This document shows, piece by piece, positions 8,778 through 18,039 of a stretch of DNA of 64,000 bases. The notes beneath the pieces are model-generated. The model saw only the letters and a list, made by a program, of their open reading frames with translations. It was not told the origin of the DNA and did not search any database. Position 1 is the stretch's first letter. Every line of letters starts with the position of its first letter. The translations under genes were made by a program, and so were the position numbers. This DNA comes from Paraburkholderia largidicola (GTDB lineage: Bacteria > Pseudomonadota > Gammaproteobacteria > Burkholderiales > Burkholderiaceae): contig NZ_AP023175.1 in the NCBI RefSeq assembly GCF_013426895.1, positions 1,488,001 to 1,552,000 of the forward strand, given 5' to 3'.

Positions 8778-8975
8778 CTACCGCATCCAGGAGACAGCCT
8801 TGAGAATGGAATCGCCACTGCTCGTGACATGCGCGCGTGGCCGTCCCGAAGCGAGGTTTTCCAGCGATATGAGTTGACGCTGCAGGAGCGTGTCGAGCTC
8901 CGCGCGGCCCAGTTCAATCTGATCCGGCGCATCCTTGATGAGCATCAAGGTGGCGAATTCATGCGGACTCAACAT
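8778..8975 (-). CDS. small hypothetical protein (65 aa)
   Basis: Small soluble protein of 65 residues beginning MLSPHEFATLMLIKDAPDQI, with no signal peptide or membrane segment. A strong GAGGAG sits six bases before the ATG, and the protein reads like a conserved short orphan typical of Burkholderia genomes. The N-terminal two thirds are predicted helical and rich in Leu and Glu, which could suit a small protein- or DNA-binding role. The function is unknown. Confidence 0.65.
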   Translation of the reverse strand: MLSPHEFATLMLIKDAPDQIELGRAELDTLLQRQLISLENLASGRPRAHVTSSGDSILKAVSWMR

Positions 8976-9060
8976 ACCGTCTCCTCGGTTGGGTCTGTCG
9001 GCACAGGGTTAGTCGGCTCGCTGACATGCAGCAAGCCGACTACCGGTTCAATGACACTCC

Positions 9061-10026
9061 TTAGTGGTTCATCTGCTGGATGCCCGCCACTCGCCACGCC
9101 TGGTCGCCCTGCACGCTCCTGACGATGTTCCAGATCTCCTGGAACGGCTGGGCCATCTGTGCATCGTCCTCCCGCATCTGACCGTAAAAGCGAACGCTGA
9201 CCAGCGTTTCATTCGCGTTGCTTTCCGTGCCCAGCACCTCGGCATCGAGTTGCGTGACTTCCGTCACGCTCGGCTCGCGGCCTCGGGCTTCCAGATCCAT
9301 CTTGAGTTGCCTGAACATGTCCGGCGTCGTCAGTTCGAACAGATCACCCTGCTCGTTTCTGTCCCACGCGCCTTGAAGACGCATGAACAGGGTTTTTGCC
9401 GTCGTCAGGAAGGCAGCCTGGTCGGGACCGAGCGCAAGTCCCGGTGCCTGCACGGCGCCTGCCGCGCCCATCGAACCCATCGCTGCACGCGGCCAGCCCG
9501 TGGGCGTCGCGTCAGGCCGCGCTTGCCCGATCCGATTGAGAAGTGATGAGCCGTTCGCTTGCTGTCGGCTCGCGGCGCCATGCCCGTAAGCCAGATCCGG
9601 ACGACGCCGGTTGGCAATAAAGCGGAACAGCATCACGCCGGCGAACACCACCAGCCCGATGAGCAGCGCATTCGACAGCATTTGCGCCAGCCCTTCACCC
9701 AGCCCGAACGACGACAGCAACGCCGCAATCCCAAGGCCCGCGGCCAGGCCGGCGAGCGGGCCCATCCAGCGGTTACCGGCCGCGGCAGCAGGGGCCTGCG
9801 CGGCCTGTTGCGCCGGCTGGGCTTGCTGGCGTTGTTGCGCCTGCCCGGACGGCGACGCCGTCTGCGACTGGCGGCCGATACTTTGACCGCCGCCCACCCG
9901 CTTCGCCTCGGCATCGTTCGACGCCATGGCGCCGAGGGCTAGCAGTCCCGCCAGACCGAGCGCCGCGGTCCCGCGCGTGACCGAACCGGCGGCACGTCGA
10001 AGGTGATTGACGAATTGCATGAACAT
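9061..10026 (-). CDS. Tim44-like domain membrane protein
   Basis: Protein of 321 residues. A signal-like segment (about residues 15-40) is followed by a low-complexity Gln/Ala/Pro linker, then two hydrophobic segments at about 88-105 and 115-135 (MLSNALLIGLVVFAGVMLF), and a C-terminal Tim44-like domain from about residue 205 to the end (FLTTAKTLFMRLQGAWDRNE, EIWNIVRSV). Bacterial members are inner-membrane proteins of unclear function. AGAGG lies five bases before the first ATG. An in-frame ATG two codons later is an alternative start. Confidence 0.85.
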   Translation of the reverse strand: MFMQFVNHLRRAAGSVTRGTAALGLAGLLALGAMASNDAEAKRVGGGQSIGRQSQTASPSGQAQQRQQAQPAQQAAQAPAAAAGNRWMGPLAGLAAGLGIAALLSSFGLGEGLAQMLSNALLIGLVVFAGVMLFRFIANRRRPDLAYGHGAASRQQANGSSLLNRIGQARPDATPTGWPRAAMGSMGAAGAVQAPGLALGPDQAAFLTTAKTLFMRLQGAWDRNEQGDLFELTTPDMFRQLKMDLEARGREPSVTEVTQLDAEVLGTESNANETLVSVRFYGQMREDDAQMAQPFQEIWNIVRSVQGDQAWRVAGIQQMNH

Positions 10027-10117
10027 AAAAACCTCTTCTGGTAAGTCAGTGGAACTGCCCGCATCGTGCGCTGCACAGTCGCGCCAACGACATTACGAAC
10101 AGTAATATTTTTGATGA

Positions 10118-10600
10118 TCAAACCTGCGGCCTTTGCGCCTGTAATCCGTGATGGCCGACGTGAAAACTGTTGCCGTGGATGTAGTGCTCCAGTTGCCGGA
10201 TCGTGTGGTCCTGCTCGGCAATCAGGTTCTTGATCAGATCGCCGATCGATACCATTCCGATCACCTGCCCCGCCGCAATCACGGGCAAATAACGTATCCG
10301 GTGTTCCGTCATCAGCGCCATGCATTCGTCGGTTGTCTGCTGCGGGCCGACGTAGCGCACCGCCGTCGACATGATGTCGCGCACCGGTGTATTCCTTGAT
10401 GAGCGGTCCATCAGAACGATTTTCCGCGCATAGTCGCGCTCGGTGACGATGCCGGCCAGGCGCCCTTCGTTTGCGACGATCAGCGCGCCGACCTTCCGGT
10501 GCGCCATGATTGCGATCGCGTCGTAGACGGATGCGGATGCCTGAGTGGACCACACTGTCTGTGAATCTTTCGAACGAAGAAATTGCGCAACCGATGCCAT
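10118..10600 (-). CDS. tandem CBS-domain protein
   Basis: Soluble protein of 160 residues made almost entirely of two CBS domains, residues about 10-65 and 75-130. Each shows the typical AIxxMxxxxVGALxVxxxxxLxGIVTERD-like pattern (IVTERDYARKI in the first, IGMVSIGDLIK in the second). Such pairs bind adenine nucleotides or S-adenosylmethionine and act as energy or redox sensors. It is divergent from the NhaR-like gene and lies upstream of the Tim44-like gene on the same strand. Confidence 0.9.
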   Translation of the reverse strand: MASVAQFLRSKDSQTVWSTQASASVYDAIAIMAHRKVGALIVANEGRLAGIVTERDYARKIVLMDRSSRNTPVRDIMSTAVRYVGPQQTTDECMALMTEHRIRYLPVIAAGQVIGMVSIGDLIKNLIAEQDHTIRQLEHYIHGNSFHVGHHGLQAQRPQV

Positions 10601-10746
10601 AAGTCACCTCTGTCAGTGTCGTTAGCCGCTCGCGGGCGTCCAGGTGCGAGGCTTCAATCTAACCGAACCCGGGCGAATATAAAATTCGCATTTTTATTGC
10701 CAACAGTTCGAAAAAACCGTAGCGTTGATCGACCGACGGAGGGGGC

Positions 10747-11643
10747 GTGAACTTCAAGCATCTGCATTACTTTTGGGTGGCGGCGCACGCGGGAGGGATC
10801 GTCCGCGCTGGCGAGCAGTTGCACATCTCGCCGCAAACGCTCAGCGGCCAGATCAAGCTGCTCGAAGAATCGCTGGATAAGAAGCTGTTCAGGAAGAGCG
10901 GGCGCACCATCGAACTGACGGATGCCGGCCGGCTGGTGCTCGATTACGCGGACGAAATATTCTCGCTGGGCTCGGAACTCGAGAGCGCGGTGCGGCGGGA
11001 GAACGAATCCGGCGCGCAAACGCGCTTTCGCGTCGGGATTGCGGATTCTGTTCCGAAGGCCATCGCGTACCGGCTCCTGGAACCAGCGCTGGGCGCACCC
11101 GTGTCGATCCGCATGATCTGTCACGAAGGCAAGCTGCATGCGCTGCTCGCGCAACTGGCCGTGCACCGCCTCGACCTGATCATCGCGGATGCGCCCATTC
11201 CCGCCGACGTCAATATCAAGGCGTTCAATCACCGGCTCGGCCGTTCGACGCTGAGCTGCTTCGGCGCGGAAACGCTGGTCCAGACCGCGAAAAAACGTTT
11301 CCCGTTGTCGCTCGGTCAATTGCCGGTGTTGCTGCCCGGCACGGAATCCGCAGTGCGCCGCAAGCTGGATCACTGGCTGGCATCACATGCCATTTCGCCG
11401 CGCATCGTCGGCGAATTCGACGACGGCGCGATGACCCTGGCGTTCGGCCGCGAGGGCCGCGGCGTGCTGTTCGCGCCCACCGCGCTGGAGAGCCAGCTAC
11501 AGGTAGAGCACAAACTGACGATGGTCGGCCAGATCAACACCATCGTCGAAGAGTTCTTTGCGATCTCGATTGAGCGCCGTATCAGTCATCCGGCTGTCGC
11601 GATGATCATGGACGCGGCGCGCAGCGAACTGTTCAATGGTTAG
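10747..11643 (+). CDS. nhaR: LysR-family regulator of the NhaR type
   Basis: LysR-type regulator of 298 residues with a GTG start. The N-terminus MNFKHLHYFWVAAHAGGIV and IRQ-like helix region QTLSGQIKLLEESLDKKLF are characteristic of NhaR, the sodium-responsive activator of nhaA. The effector domain runs from about residue 90 to 295. No nhaA gene is next to it here, so its target is uncertain. It is divergent from the CBS protein gene, and the 146-bp gap between them probably holds both promoters. Confidence 0.8.
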   Translation: MNFKHLHYFWVAAHAGGIVRAGEQLHISPQTLSGQIKLLEESLDKKLFRKSGRTIELTDAGRLVLDYADEIFSLGSELESAVRRENESGAQTRFRVGIADSVPKAIAYRLLEPALGAPVSIRMICHEGKLHALLAQLAVHRLDLIIADAPIPADVNIKAFNHRLGRSTLSCFGAETLVQTAKKRFPLSLGQLPVLLPGTESAVRRKLDHWLASHAISPRIVGEFDDGAMTLAFGREGRGVLFAPTALESQLQVEHKLTMVGQINTIVEEFFAISIERRISHPAVAMIMDAARSELFNG

Positions 11644-11832
11644 CGGACCGTGTGCCCTTTGCGGTCCCTGAACGACTTCCGAACCGCCGACTCTAAAGAT
11701 CAGGGTCCTTCGACCTCACGTATGAGCCTCTGCGTATTGAACCCATAGAAAACGGACTCAGCGGTATTTGTCCATGCCTCGTTGCGCCGTCGCCGGTCGT
11801 CTGAACCGGGGCTCGAGGCGGGGAGAACGCAC

Positions 11833-12153
11833 ATGAACAAGCTCGTTCGTTTTCTGGCCGCTGCCGCGCTCGGCGCGGGGTCGGCCGGCCTCGCACAGGC
11901 GGGCGGTGTGTCGGTGGGCGTCGGCATAGGCATCGGTGTGCCGGGCGCCGTGTATGTCGGTCCGCCCGTTCTCTATGCGCCGCCGCCCGTCGTCTATGGG
12001 CCGCCGGTGATCTATGGACCGCGCCCCTGGCCCGGCTACTATCGTTACCCCTATTGGTACGGCGGCTATCGAGGCTATTACGGTCGCGCTTACTACGGTC
12101 CTGGCTACTACTATCGACGTGGTTACTACGGACATCGCGGGTGGCGCTACTAG
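11833..12153 (+). CDS. secreted Gly/Tyr/Pro-rich small protein
   Basis: Protein of 106 residues with a clear Sec signal peptide (MNKLVRFLAAAALGAGSAGL, cleavage after AQA). The mature part has a Gly/Val-rich stretch, a Pro-Val-Tyr repeat region, and a C-terminus dominated by Tyr-Gly and Arg (YYGRAYYGPGYYYRRGYYG). GGGGAG before the ATG at 11833 supports this start over one at 11782. Such low-complexity exported proteins are common in Burkholderiales and their function is unknown. Confidence 0.75.
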   Translation: MNKLVRFLAAAALGAGSAGLAQAGGVSVGVGIGIGVPGAVYVGPPVLYAPPPVVYGPPVIYGPRPWPGYYRYPYWYGGYRGYYGRAYYGPGYYYRRGYYGHRGWRY

Positions 12154-12173
12154 ATGCGCCGCGAGCGCATCGT

Positions 12174-13121
12174 TCATTGCGCCTCGCCGCCGGCGATCGA
12201 CTGGATGATGGTCGCGAGCTGCCGGCTCATCGGCAGGTCGAGGCTTGTGCCGGACGGCAGGCGGCGCAAGAACCAGCGCTTGTACTGACGATCGATTTCT
12301 CCGTCCGCCGCAAGCTCCTGGAAGGCATCCCTCACCACTTGCGCGAGCTGCGGATCGTCCTTGCGGAACATGATGCCGTACGGGTCATACGACAGATAGT
12401 CGCCGACAACGCGGTATTCGCCACCCGCGCTGGCATGCTCCGCGATCAGGCCATACAGCAACACGTCGTCGGTGGCGAAGGCGTCGGCCTTTCCCTCGGC
12501 CACCTGCGCAAAGCCCTGCGCGTGGTCAGGCACCACCTGCAACTGCATCCCGAGCCGGAACTTGCTGTTCAGATCGCGCAACGCCTTCTCGTTCGTGGTG
12601 CCTGCCGTCACCGCGACTTTTCTGCCCGCGAGGTCGCGGAAAGAACCGATCGGCGAGCCCTTCTTGACCATCACCTTGGTGCCCGCCACGAAAATGATCG
12701 GCGAAAAAGCCACGCGTTTCTGGCGCTCCACGTTGCTCGTCGTGGAGCCGCACTCCAGATCGACCCGGCCGCTGGCCACCGCGTCGATGCGGTTGTCGGC
12801 CGTGACAGGCACCCACTGGATGGTCAGAGTCCGGTTGACCGCGTCCCCGATCGCCGACACGAGTGACTTGCACAGCTCGATCGAATAGCCGATTGGCTCG
12901 TTGCGCACGTTCAGATACGAAAACGGCACCGAGGACTCGCGGTAGCCCAGCGCGATGGTGCCCGCCTCCCTAACCTTCGCCAGCGTGCCCGTCAGCGCGA
13001 CAGGCGCGGCGGTGTCGGTAACCGGGCGGGACGGCTGCGCGTCATCCTGCGCCCGCGCCGCCGAACCGGCAATCAGCAGCCCCGCGATCGCCAGCATCGA
13101 CCAGAATCGCTGCGTCTTCAT
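12174..13121 (-). CDS. periplasmic amino acid-binding protein (GltI-like)
   Basis: Type-3 solute-binding protein of 315 residues with a signal peptide ending near AARAQ. The mature protein has the glutamate/aspartate-binder pattern VREAGTIALGYRESSVPFSY, VDLECGSTTSNVERQKRVAFS and GTTNEKALR. It is expected to bind acidic amino acids in the periplasm. No ABC permease or ATPase is beside it. It lies 12 bp downstream of a DAACS symporter on the same strand and is probably cotranscribed with it, an unusual pairing. Convergent with the Gly/Tyr-rich gene, 20 bp between stops. Confidence 0.88.
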   Translation of the reverse strand: MKTQRFWSMLAIAGLLIAGSAARAQDDAQPSRPVTDTAAPVALTGTLAKVREAGTIALGYRESSVPFSYLNVRNEPIGYSIELCKSLVSAIGDAVNRTLTIQWVPVTADNRIDAVASGRVDLECGSTTSNVERQKRVAFSPIIFVAGTKVMVKKGSPIGSFRDLAGRKVAVTAGTTNEKALRDLNSKFRLGMQLQVVPDHAQGFAQVAEGKADAFATDDVLLYGLIAEHASAGGEYRVVGDYLSYDPYGIMFRKDDPQLAQVVRDAFQELAADGEIDRQYKRWFLRRLPSGTSLDLPMSRQLATIIQSIAGGEAQ

Positions 13122-13133
13122 GGCCCGGCTCCG

Positions 13134-14441
13134 TCAGCTTTCTGCGGGATGGGCGATCGTCGCGCCGAGTTCGGCGTCGATGCGCGCCGCGTTCTCCTCC
13201 GCCTCGGCCTCCGACAGCAGTTCCCCTTCCCACTTGGCGACCACCGCGCTCGCAATCGAATTGCCCACCGCGTTGGTGGCCGAACGGCCCATGTCGAGGA
13301 ACGTGTCCACGCCCAGGATCAGCAGCAATCCGGCTTCGGGGATGCCGAACTGGTTGAGCGTGGCGGCGATCACCACCAGCGACGCGCGCGGCACGCCAGC
13401 CATCCCTTTGGATGTCAGCATCAGGATCAGCAGCATCGTCAGCTGCGTGCCCAGCGAGAGGTGCATGTTGTACGCCTGAGCGATGAACAGGGTCGCGAAC
13501 GTGCAATACATCATCGAGCCGTCGAGGTTGAAGGAATACCCCATCGGCATCACGAAGCTGGAGATCTTGCGCTTCACGCCGAAACGGTCGAGCGCGTCGA
13601 GAATCTTCGGATACGCGGCCTCGGAACTCGCGGTCGCAAACGACAGCATGAATGCCTCTTTGATCAGCGCCAGCAGCTTGAACACGCGCGGCCCGAGGAA
13701 CAGGAATCCCGCCGCCGTGAGCACCGCCCACAGCAGGAACAGGCTGAGATAGAAGTCGCCCATGAAGACCGCGAACTTCAACAGGATGGTCAGCCCGTTG
13801 ACGGCCACGGTCGCGGCCATCGCTGCCAGCACCGCCAGCGGCGCGAGCTTCATCACGTAGCCGGTGATCTTGAGCATGACGTGCGAGAGCTGGTCGATCG
13901 CGGCCACCAGGACCTTGCCCTTCTCACCCAGCGCGGCGAGCGCGATGCCAAAGAACATCGAGAACACGACGATCTGCAGGATTTCGTTGTTGGCCATCGA
14001 CTCGGCGAATGACCTGGGGACCATGTGTCCGACGAAGTCCTTGAGCGTGAACTTGGAGGTGGCCAGGTTCGCCGACGCGCCGATATCGGGCAGCGGCAGC
14101 CCGAGATTCTCGCCGGGCCTGAGCAGATTCGACATCAACAGGCCGAGCAGCAGCGAGATCAGCGACGCGGTGACGAACCACCCTAGCGCTTTCGCGAATA
14201 CGCGTCCGACCGAGGCCGCGTCGCCCATGTGCGCAATGCCGACGACGAGCGTCGAGAAGACGAGCGGGCCGATCACCATCTTGATCAGGCGCAGGAACAC
14301 GTCCGACACCAGTGAGATGTAGCCCGCGATCTCGGTGGCACTCTTCTTGTCCGGAAAGCTCGTGTAGATCATGTAGCCGATCCCGATGCCCACCAGCATA
14401 GCGATCAGAATCCAGATGGCCGCGGCATTTTTTCTGTTCAT
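13134..14441 (-). CDS. dicarboxylate/amino acid:cation symporter (DAACS)
   Basis: Membrane symporter of 435 residues from the ATG at 14441, which has GGAGG seven bases upstream. A longer frame from 14507 lacks this support. Family motifs are present: the Ser-rich FATASSEAAYPK, the transport-domain GYSFNLDGSMMY and GRSATNAVGNSIAS. This is the GltP/DctA fold that carries glutamate, aspartate or C4-dicarboxylates with H+ or Na+. The following solute-binding gene and the nearby aspartase and asparaginase suggest an acidic amino acid substrate. It is a paralogue of the symporter at 18036-19316. Confidence 0.9.
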   Translation of the reverse strand: MNRKNAAAIWILIAMLVGIGIGYMIYTSFPDKKSATEIAGYISLVSDVFLRLIKMVIGPLVFSTLVVGIAHMGDAASVGRVFAKALGWFVTASLISLLLGLLMSNLLRPGENLGLPLPDIGASANLATSKFTLKDFVGHMVPRSFAESMANNEILQIVVFSMFFGIALAALGEKGKVLVAAIDQLSHVMLKITGYVMKLAPLAVLAAMAATVAVNGLTILLKFAVFMGDFYLSLFLLWAVLTAAGFLFLGPRVFKLLALIKEAFMLSFATASSEAAYPKILDALDRFGVKRKISSFVMPMGYSFNLDGSMMYCTFATLFIAQAYNMHLSLGTQLTMLLILMLTSKGMAGVPRASLVVIAATLNQFGIPEAGLLLILGVDTFLDMGRSATNAVGNSIASAVVAKWEGELLSEAEAEENAARIDAELGATIAHPAES

Positions 14442-15026
14442 CTCGAAGCCTCCATTCACCACGTGTGCATTTGCGGATCGAAAGGTCGAACAGGATGCGC
14501 CAGGCATTGCCCGGAGTGCTACCTACTGCGTTCAAAACTGCGTCTGGCTGCGGAAAATCCGCTTTCGAAGACTGCGCCGATGGTTCACCAGGCCGATGAT
14601 TCCTTGCCCGACAGCTTACGGCAGGTCGTCGAATAATTAGAGTGTAGCGTAGCCGCTTATCCAGGCAACCTGCGCGAGTGGTTCCCCTGGCGGTGGATCG
14701 AACAGGACACCGCCGATCTTCGATGCCGTGTTCTGTACGCCTGCGACATCGATACCGCATCGAGCGGCGCAACATCGCCGGGCAGCGCCCAGACCTGCGA
14801 TGCCGCCACCGTCGTACCCGACTTCGCGATGCACAGCAGCAAAGCCCGTCACGGCCGTTGCGGTCGGCCACCACGGCACGGCGAAGCCCAGCACCTTTTT
14901 CTGGCCGAAGCGATCGGCGAACTGGCTGCTGCGATGCTGATCGCGAAGATAGAAACGGGCGCCATGCGCCAGCGCAGGATCGATGTCGGCTTTACGATCG
15001 TCGAGAGAGAATCGGCCTGACAGTGA
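14442..15026. other. intergenic region with an uncharacterised remnant
   Basis: This 585-bp gap contains the symporter promoter region near 14450-14640. From about 14637 to 15020 a minus-strand frame stays open and reads protein-like (FGQKKVLGFAVPWWPTATAV and later SKIGGVLFDPPPG), but it has no plausible start codon and begins directly after a stop. It may be a truncated, decayed gene; the family was not recognised. Confidence 0.4.
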
Positions 15027-16472
15027 TCAACTAGCGTCCCCCTCGATCGACTGCGGCGGAAAGACAACCGCCTGTCTCGGCTGCGTCAGCATCGACGGTT
15101 GCAGAATTTCGTCGAGTTGCGCGCGGCTCAACAAACCCTTCTCAATGACGATCTCAGCGACGCTTCTCCCCGACGCGAGCGCCTCCTGTGCCACCTGCGT
15201 CGCGTTGGTATAGCCGATATAAGGATTGAGCGCCGTCACGATGCCGATCGAGTTCTCGACGAGCGCGTGAAGCCTGTCACGATTCGCCATGATCCCGTCG
15301 ACGCACCTCGAAGCAAGCGTGAGGCATCCCGCGCGCAGGTGTGCAACGCTCTTGAAGAGGCTGTGTGCGATTAGCGGCTCGAACGCGTTCAATTGCAGTT
15401 GACCGGCTTCCGCTGCAAAGCTCACCGTCACGTCGTTGCCGATGACCTCAAACGCGATCTGGTTGACGACTTCCGGAATGACGGGGTTGACCTTGCCAGG
15501 CATGATGCTGGAGCCAGCCTGCACGGGCGGCAGATTGATTTCACCAAAACCCGCGCGCGGACCGCTAGAAAGAAGCCGAAGATCGTTGCACGTCTTGGAG
15601 AGCTTGATGGCAACCCGCTTGAGTACGCCCGACAACTGGACGAACGAGCCGACGTCTTGTGTCGCCTCGACGAGATTCGGTGACGTGACGACAGGTATGC
15701 CCGTGATACTGGCAAGATGCCGGCACGCAAGTGCAGCATACTCGGGCGATGTGTTGATTCCCGTGCCGATGGCCGTTGCGCCGAGGTTGATCTCGCAGAT
15801 CAGCTTTGATGCTTCCGTGAGCCGCTCTTCGTCTTCTCCAAGCATGACCGCGAACGTGCTGAACTCCTGACCGAGCGTCATCGGAACGGCGTCCTGCAAC
15901 TGCGTGCGCCCCATCTTGAGGTCGTCGCGGAATTCCTCGGCTTTGCGTTCGAACGAGTGACGCAATACACCCATCGCGTGGACCAGCTGAACGATACCCA
16001 TGTAGGTCGCGATCTTCAACGCGGTCGGGTACACGTCATTCGTGCTTTGACCGAGATTGACGTCTTCATTGGGATGCAGCAGCGCGTAGTCGCCGCGCTG
16101 GTGGCCAAGATGTTCCAGCGCCAGATTGGCGATCACTTCGTTCGCGTTCATGTTGGTCGACGTGCCCGCGCCGCCCTGAATGACGTCCACCACGAACTGG
16201 TCATGCGCCGTACCGTTGCGAATCTCCCGACACGCGTGAACGATTGCTTTCATCTTGTGCTCCGCGAGCACGCCGAGGTCGTGGTTGGCCATGGCCGCCG
16301 CCTCTTTGACGCTCGCCAGTGCATTGACGAGATTCGGATACGTCGAGATCGGGATGCCGGTGATCGGAAAATTGACGAGTGCCCGAAGGGTATGCACGCC
16401 GTAGTAGGCGTCATTTGGCACAGGGAGGTCGCCGAGAAGATCGTGCTCGATACGTTCATTGGACGTGGACAT
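15027..16472 (-). CDS. aspA: aspartate ammonia-lyase
   Basis: Aspartase of 481 residues that converts L-aspartate to fumarate and ammonia. Its length matches E. coli AspA. The superfamily signature GSSIMPGKVNP is intact, and TSTNMNANEVIANLALE and GQEFSTFAVML are typical of aspartase rather than fumarase. GGAGCAACAC precedes the ATG at 16472. It is the third gene of a minus-strand operon: DAACS symporter, Asp/Glu racemase, aspA. This arrangement would import aspartate, convert D- and L-forms, and deaminate the L-form. Confidence 0.93.
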   Translation of the reverse strand: MSTSNERIEHDLLGDLPVPNDAYYGVHTLRALVNFPITGIPISTYPNLVNALASVKEAAAMANHDLGVLAEHKMKAIVHACREIRNGTAHDQFVVDVIQGGAGTSTNMNANEVIANLALEHLGHQRGDYALLHPNEDVNLGQSTNDVYPTALKIATYMGIVQLVHAMGVLRHSFERKAEEFRDDLKMGRTQLQDAVPMTLGQEFSTFAVMLGEDEERLTEASKLICEINLGATAIGTGINTSPEYAALACRHLASITGIPVVTSPNLVEATQDVGSFVQLSGVLKRVAIKLSKTCNDLRLLSSGPRAGFGEINLPPVQAGSSIMPGKVNPVIPEVVNQIAFEVIGNDVTVSFAAEAGQLQLNAFEPLIAHSLFKSVAHLRAGCLTLASRCVDGIMANRDRLHALVENSIGIVTALNPYIGYTNATQVAQEALASGRSVAEIVIEKGLLSRAQLDEILQPSMLTQPRQAVVFPPQSIEGDAS

Positions 16473-16557
16473 GTGTTGCTCCGTTAGCGTGTCGGGAAGG
16501 GTCCGATGACGCCCGATGCAACAGCGCAATGGGCTCATCGGGTCGACAGGATTGGCT

Positions 16558-18039
16558 TTACCTCGTGCTCTTGCTGGCAGGTGACTCGCTGGCCGCCGTC
16601 GCGTAGGCAATGCACTGCCGGGCAAGCACGTCGGTCGGATCGATCAGCCTCGCGCGAGCGCCGTTTCTGCCTGCGAACTCACTCTGTGGAAGAAGAAGCG
16701 GGAGTTCGGTGCAGCCCAGCACGATGACTTCGACACCTTCAGCAATGAGGCCTTCGACGGCAGCGGCGATGTCTTCCTGACACTGTCCCGTCGTGAACCC
16801 TGCCTTGACGCCGTCCGTGCCGTAGATCGCTTCCATCACGCGCGCCTGGAGTGCGGGGCCGGGCGCGACCTGGCGAAGCCCTTGCGATTCGAGCGCTTTT
16901 TCATAGACCCCGCTCGCAATCGTGCCTGAGGTGGCGAGCACGCCGATCTCGCGTTGCGCCGGGTAGGACTCGCGCAGATAGCGGACCGTTTCCGTCAGCA
17001 TGTTCACGATGGGGATGCCGAGGTACGGCTGGATGCGTTCGACAAACGCGTGAGCGGTATTGCACGGAATGGCGATGATGTCGGCATCGCCCTCCTCCAG
17101 CCGCTTGCACGTTGCGTACAGCGACACCGTCGGATCCGCGCCGTCGCCGATCAGGTTCTCGGTACGATCGGGAATCTGCGGGTTCTGTTCGACGAGCAGC
17201 CTGATGTGATCCTGGTCCCGTTGAGCCGGTGTGTTGCGCACGATCTTGTCAAGGAAATCGATCGTCGCAGCAGGGCCGACGCCGCCCACGACCCCGACCT
17301 TGAAAACACCCGAGGGCGGGTCGTATTGGCCCGACACGACGTGCTGGGCGTACACGAAGCTGGAATCGACCAGCGGCACGCTCAGCTGACGGATTTCATC
17401 CGCGACGAGCGCGATCTCGGTCATGCCCGGAACGATGACGTCGACGCCTTGCTCGATGAGATCCACGCAAGCGTCTTGCAGCAGTTCAACCGGACGTCCG
17501 CGCAGATGACCGCTCTTGATGCCTTCCGGGCCATACACCGCTTCGGTGACGAGGTCGATGCCCTCGCTCATGCGCGGGTGGACAACCTCGAACTCCGGTG
17601 AAGCGAAGTAACGCTCGAACAGCCGTTTCTCCCGCGTGTAGTCCGACGCGAGAACACCTATCCGGCGCGCTCCGCGAAATCGTCTGCGGACGTGGTGACG
17701 CACCGCTTCGACCATATCGACGATCTGCAGCGTCGTGTTCGATTTCAGTTCATCGATGAAGGTGTGACTGAGAAAGCAAGGAAGCACGACTGTCGTCACG
17801 CCCCGCTTTTCAAAATCACGGATCATGTTGAAGATGTAGAGCTTGCGCTCGGTCGTGGCGGCGCTGCCCACGCCCGAACTCCTGAACGGATGCTGCTGGA
17901 AAATCAGATCGGCGTGCTCGGCATCCGTTGAAGGCGGCATCGCCTTTACGAGCTTGAAGAACACGTCGGCGCTTCCCAGCGGCCCGAGGCCGCCGACGAT
18001 ACCGTACTTGCGCCTGTTCTCGACGATCCCGGGCGTCAT
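16558..18039 (-). CDS. fused double-domain aspartate/glutamate racemase-family protein
   Basis: Protein of 493 residues made of two tandem Asp/Glu racemase domains: about residues 11-235 (starting YGIVGGLGP) and 247-480 (starting VGVVGGVGP). Single-domain enzymes use two catalytic cysteines. The C-terminal domain has both, Cys326 in IPCNTAH and Cys443 in LGCTELP. The N-terminal domain keeps Cys88 (LPCFLSH) but has Met206 in place of the second (PGMTEI), so it is probably not a racemase on its own. The ATG overlaps the upstream symporter stop as ATGA, which suggests translational coupling. aspA follows 85 bp downstream. The likely substrate is aspartate, by context. Confidence 0.87.
   Translation of the reverse strand: MTPGIVENRRKYGIVGGLGPLGSADVFFKLVKAMPPSTDAEHADLIFQQHPFRSSGVGSAATTERKLYIFNMIRDFEKRGVTTVVLPCFLSHTFIDELKSNTTLQIVDMVEAVRHHVRRRFRGARRIGVLASDYTREKRLFERYFASPEFEVVHPRMSEGIDLVTEAVYGPEGIKSGHLRGRPVELLQDACVDLIEQGVDVIVPGMTEIALVADEIRQLSVPLVDSSFVYAQHVVSGQYDPPSGVFKVGVVGGVGPAATIDFLDKIVRNTPAQRDQDHIRLLVEQNPQIPDRTENLIGDGADPTVSLYATCKRLEEGDADIIAIPCNTAHAFVERIQPYLGIPIVNMLTETVRYLRESYPAQREIGVLATSGTIASGVYEKALESQGLRQVAPGPALQARVMEAIYGTDGVKAGFTTGQCQEDIAAAVEGLIAEGVEVIVLGCTELPLLLPQSEFAGRNGARARLIDPTDVLARQCIAYATAASESPASKSTR

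Noticed and set aside
13149..14012. Long plus-strand frame opposite the symporter gene
   Set aside because: Composition is shadow-like, and the minus strand encodes an unambiguous DAACS symporter.
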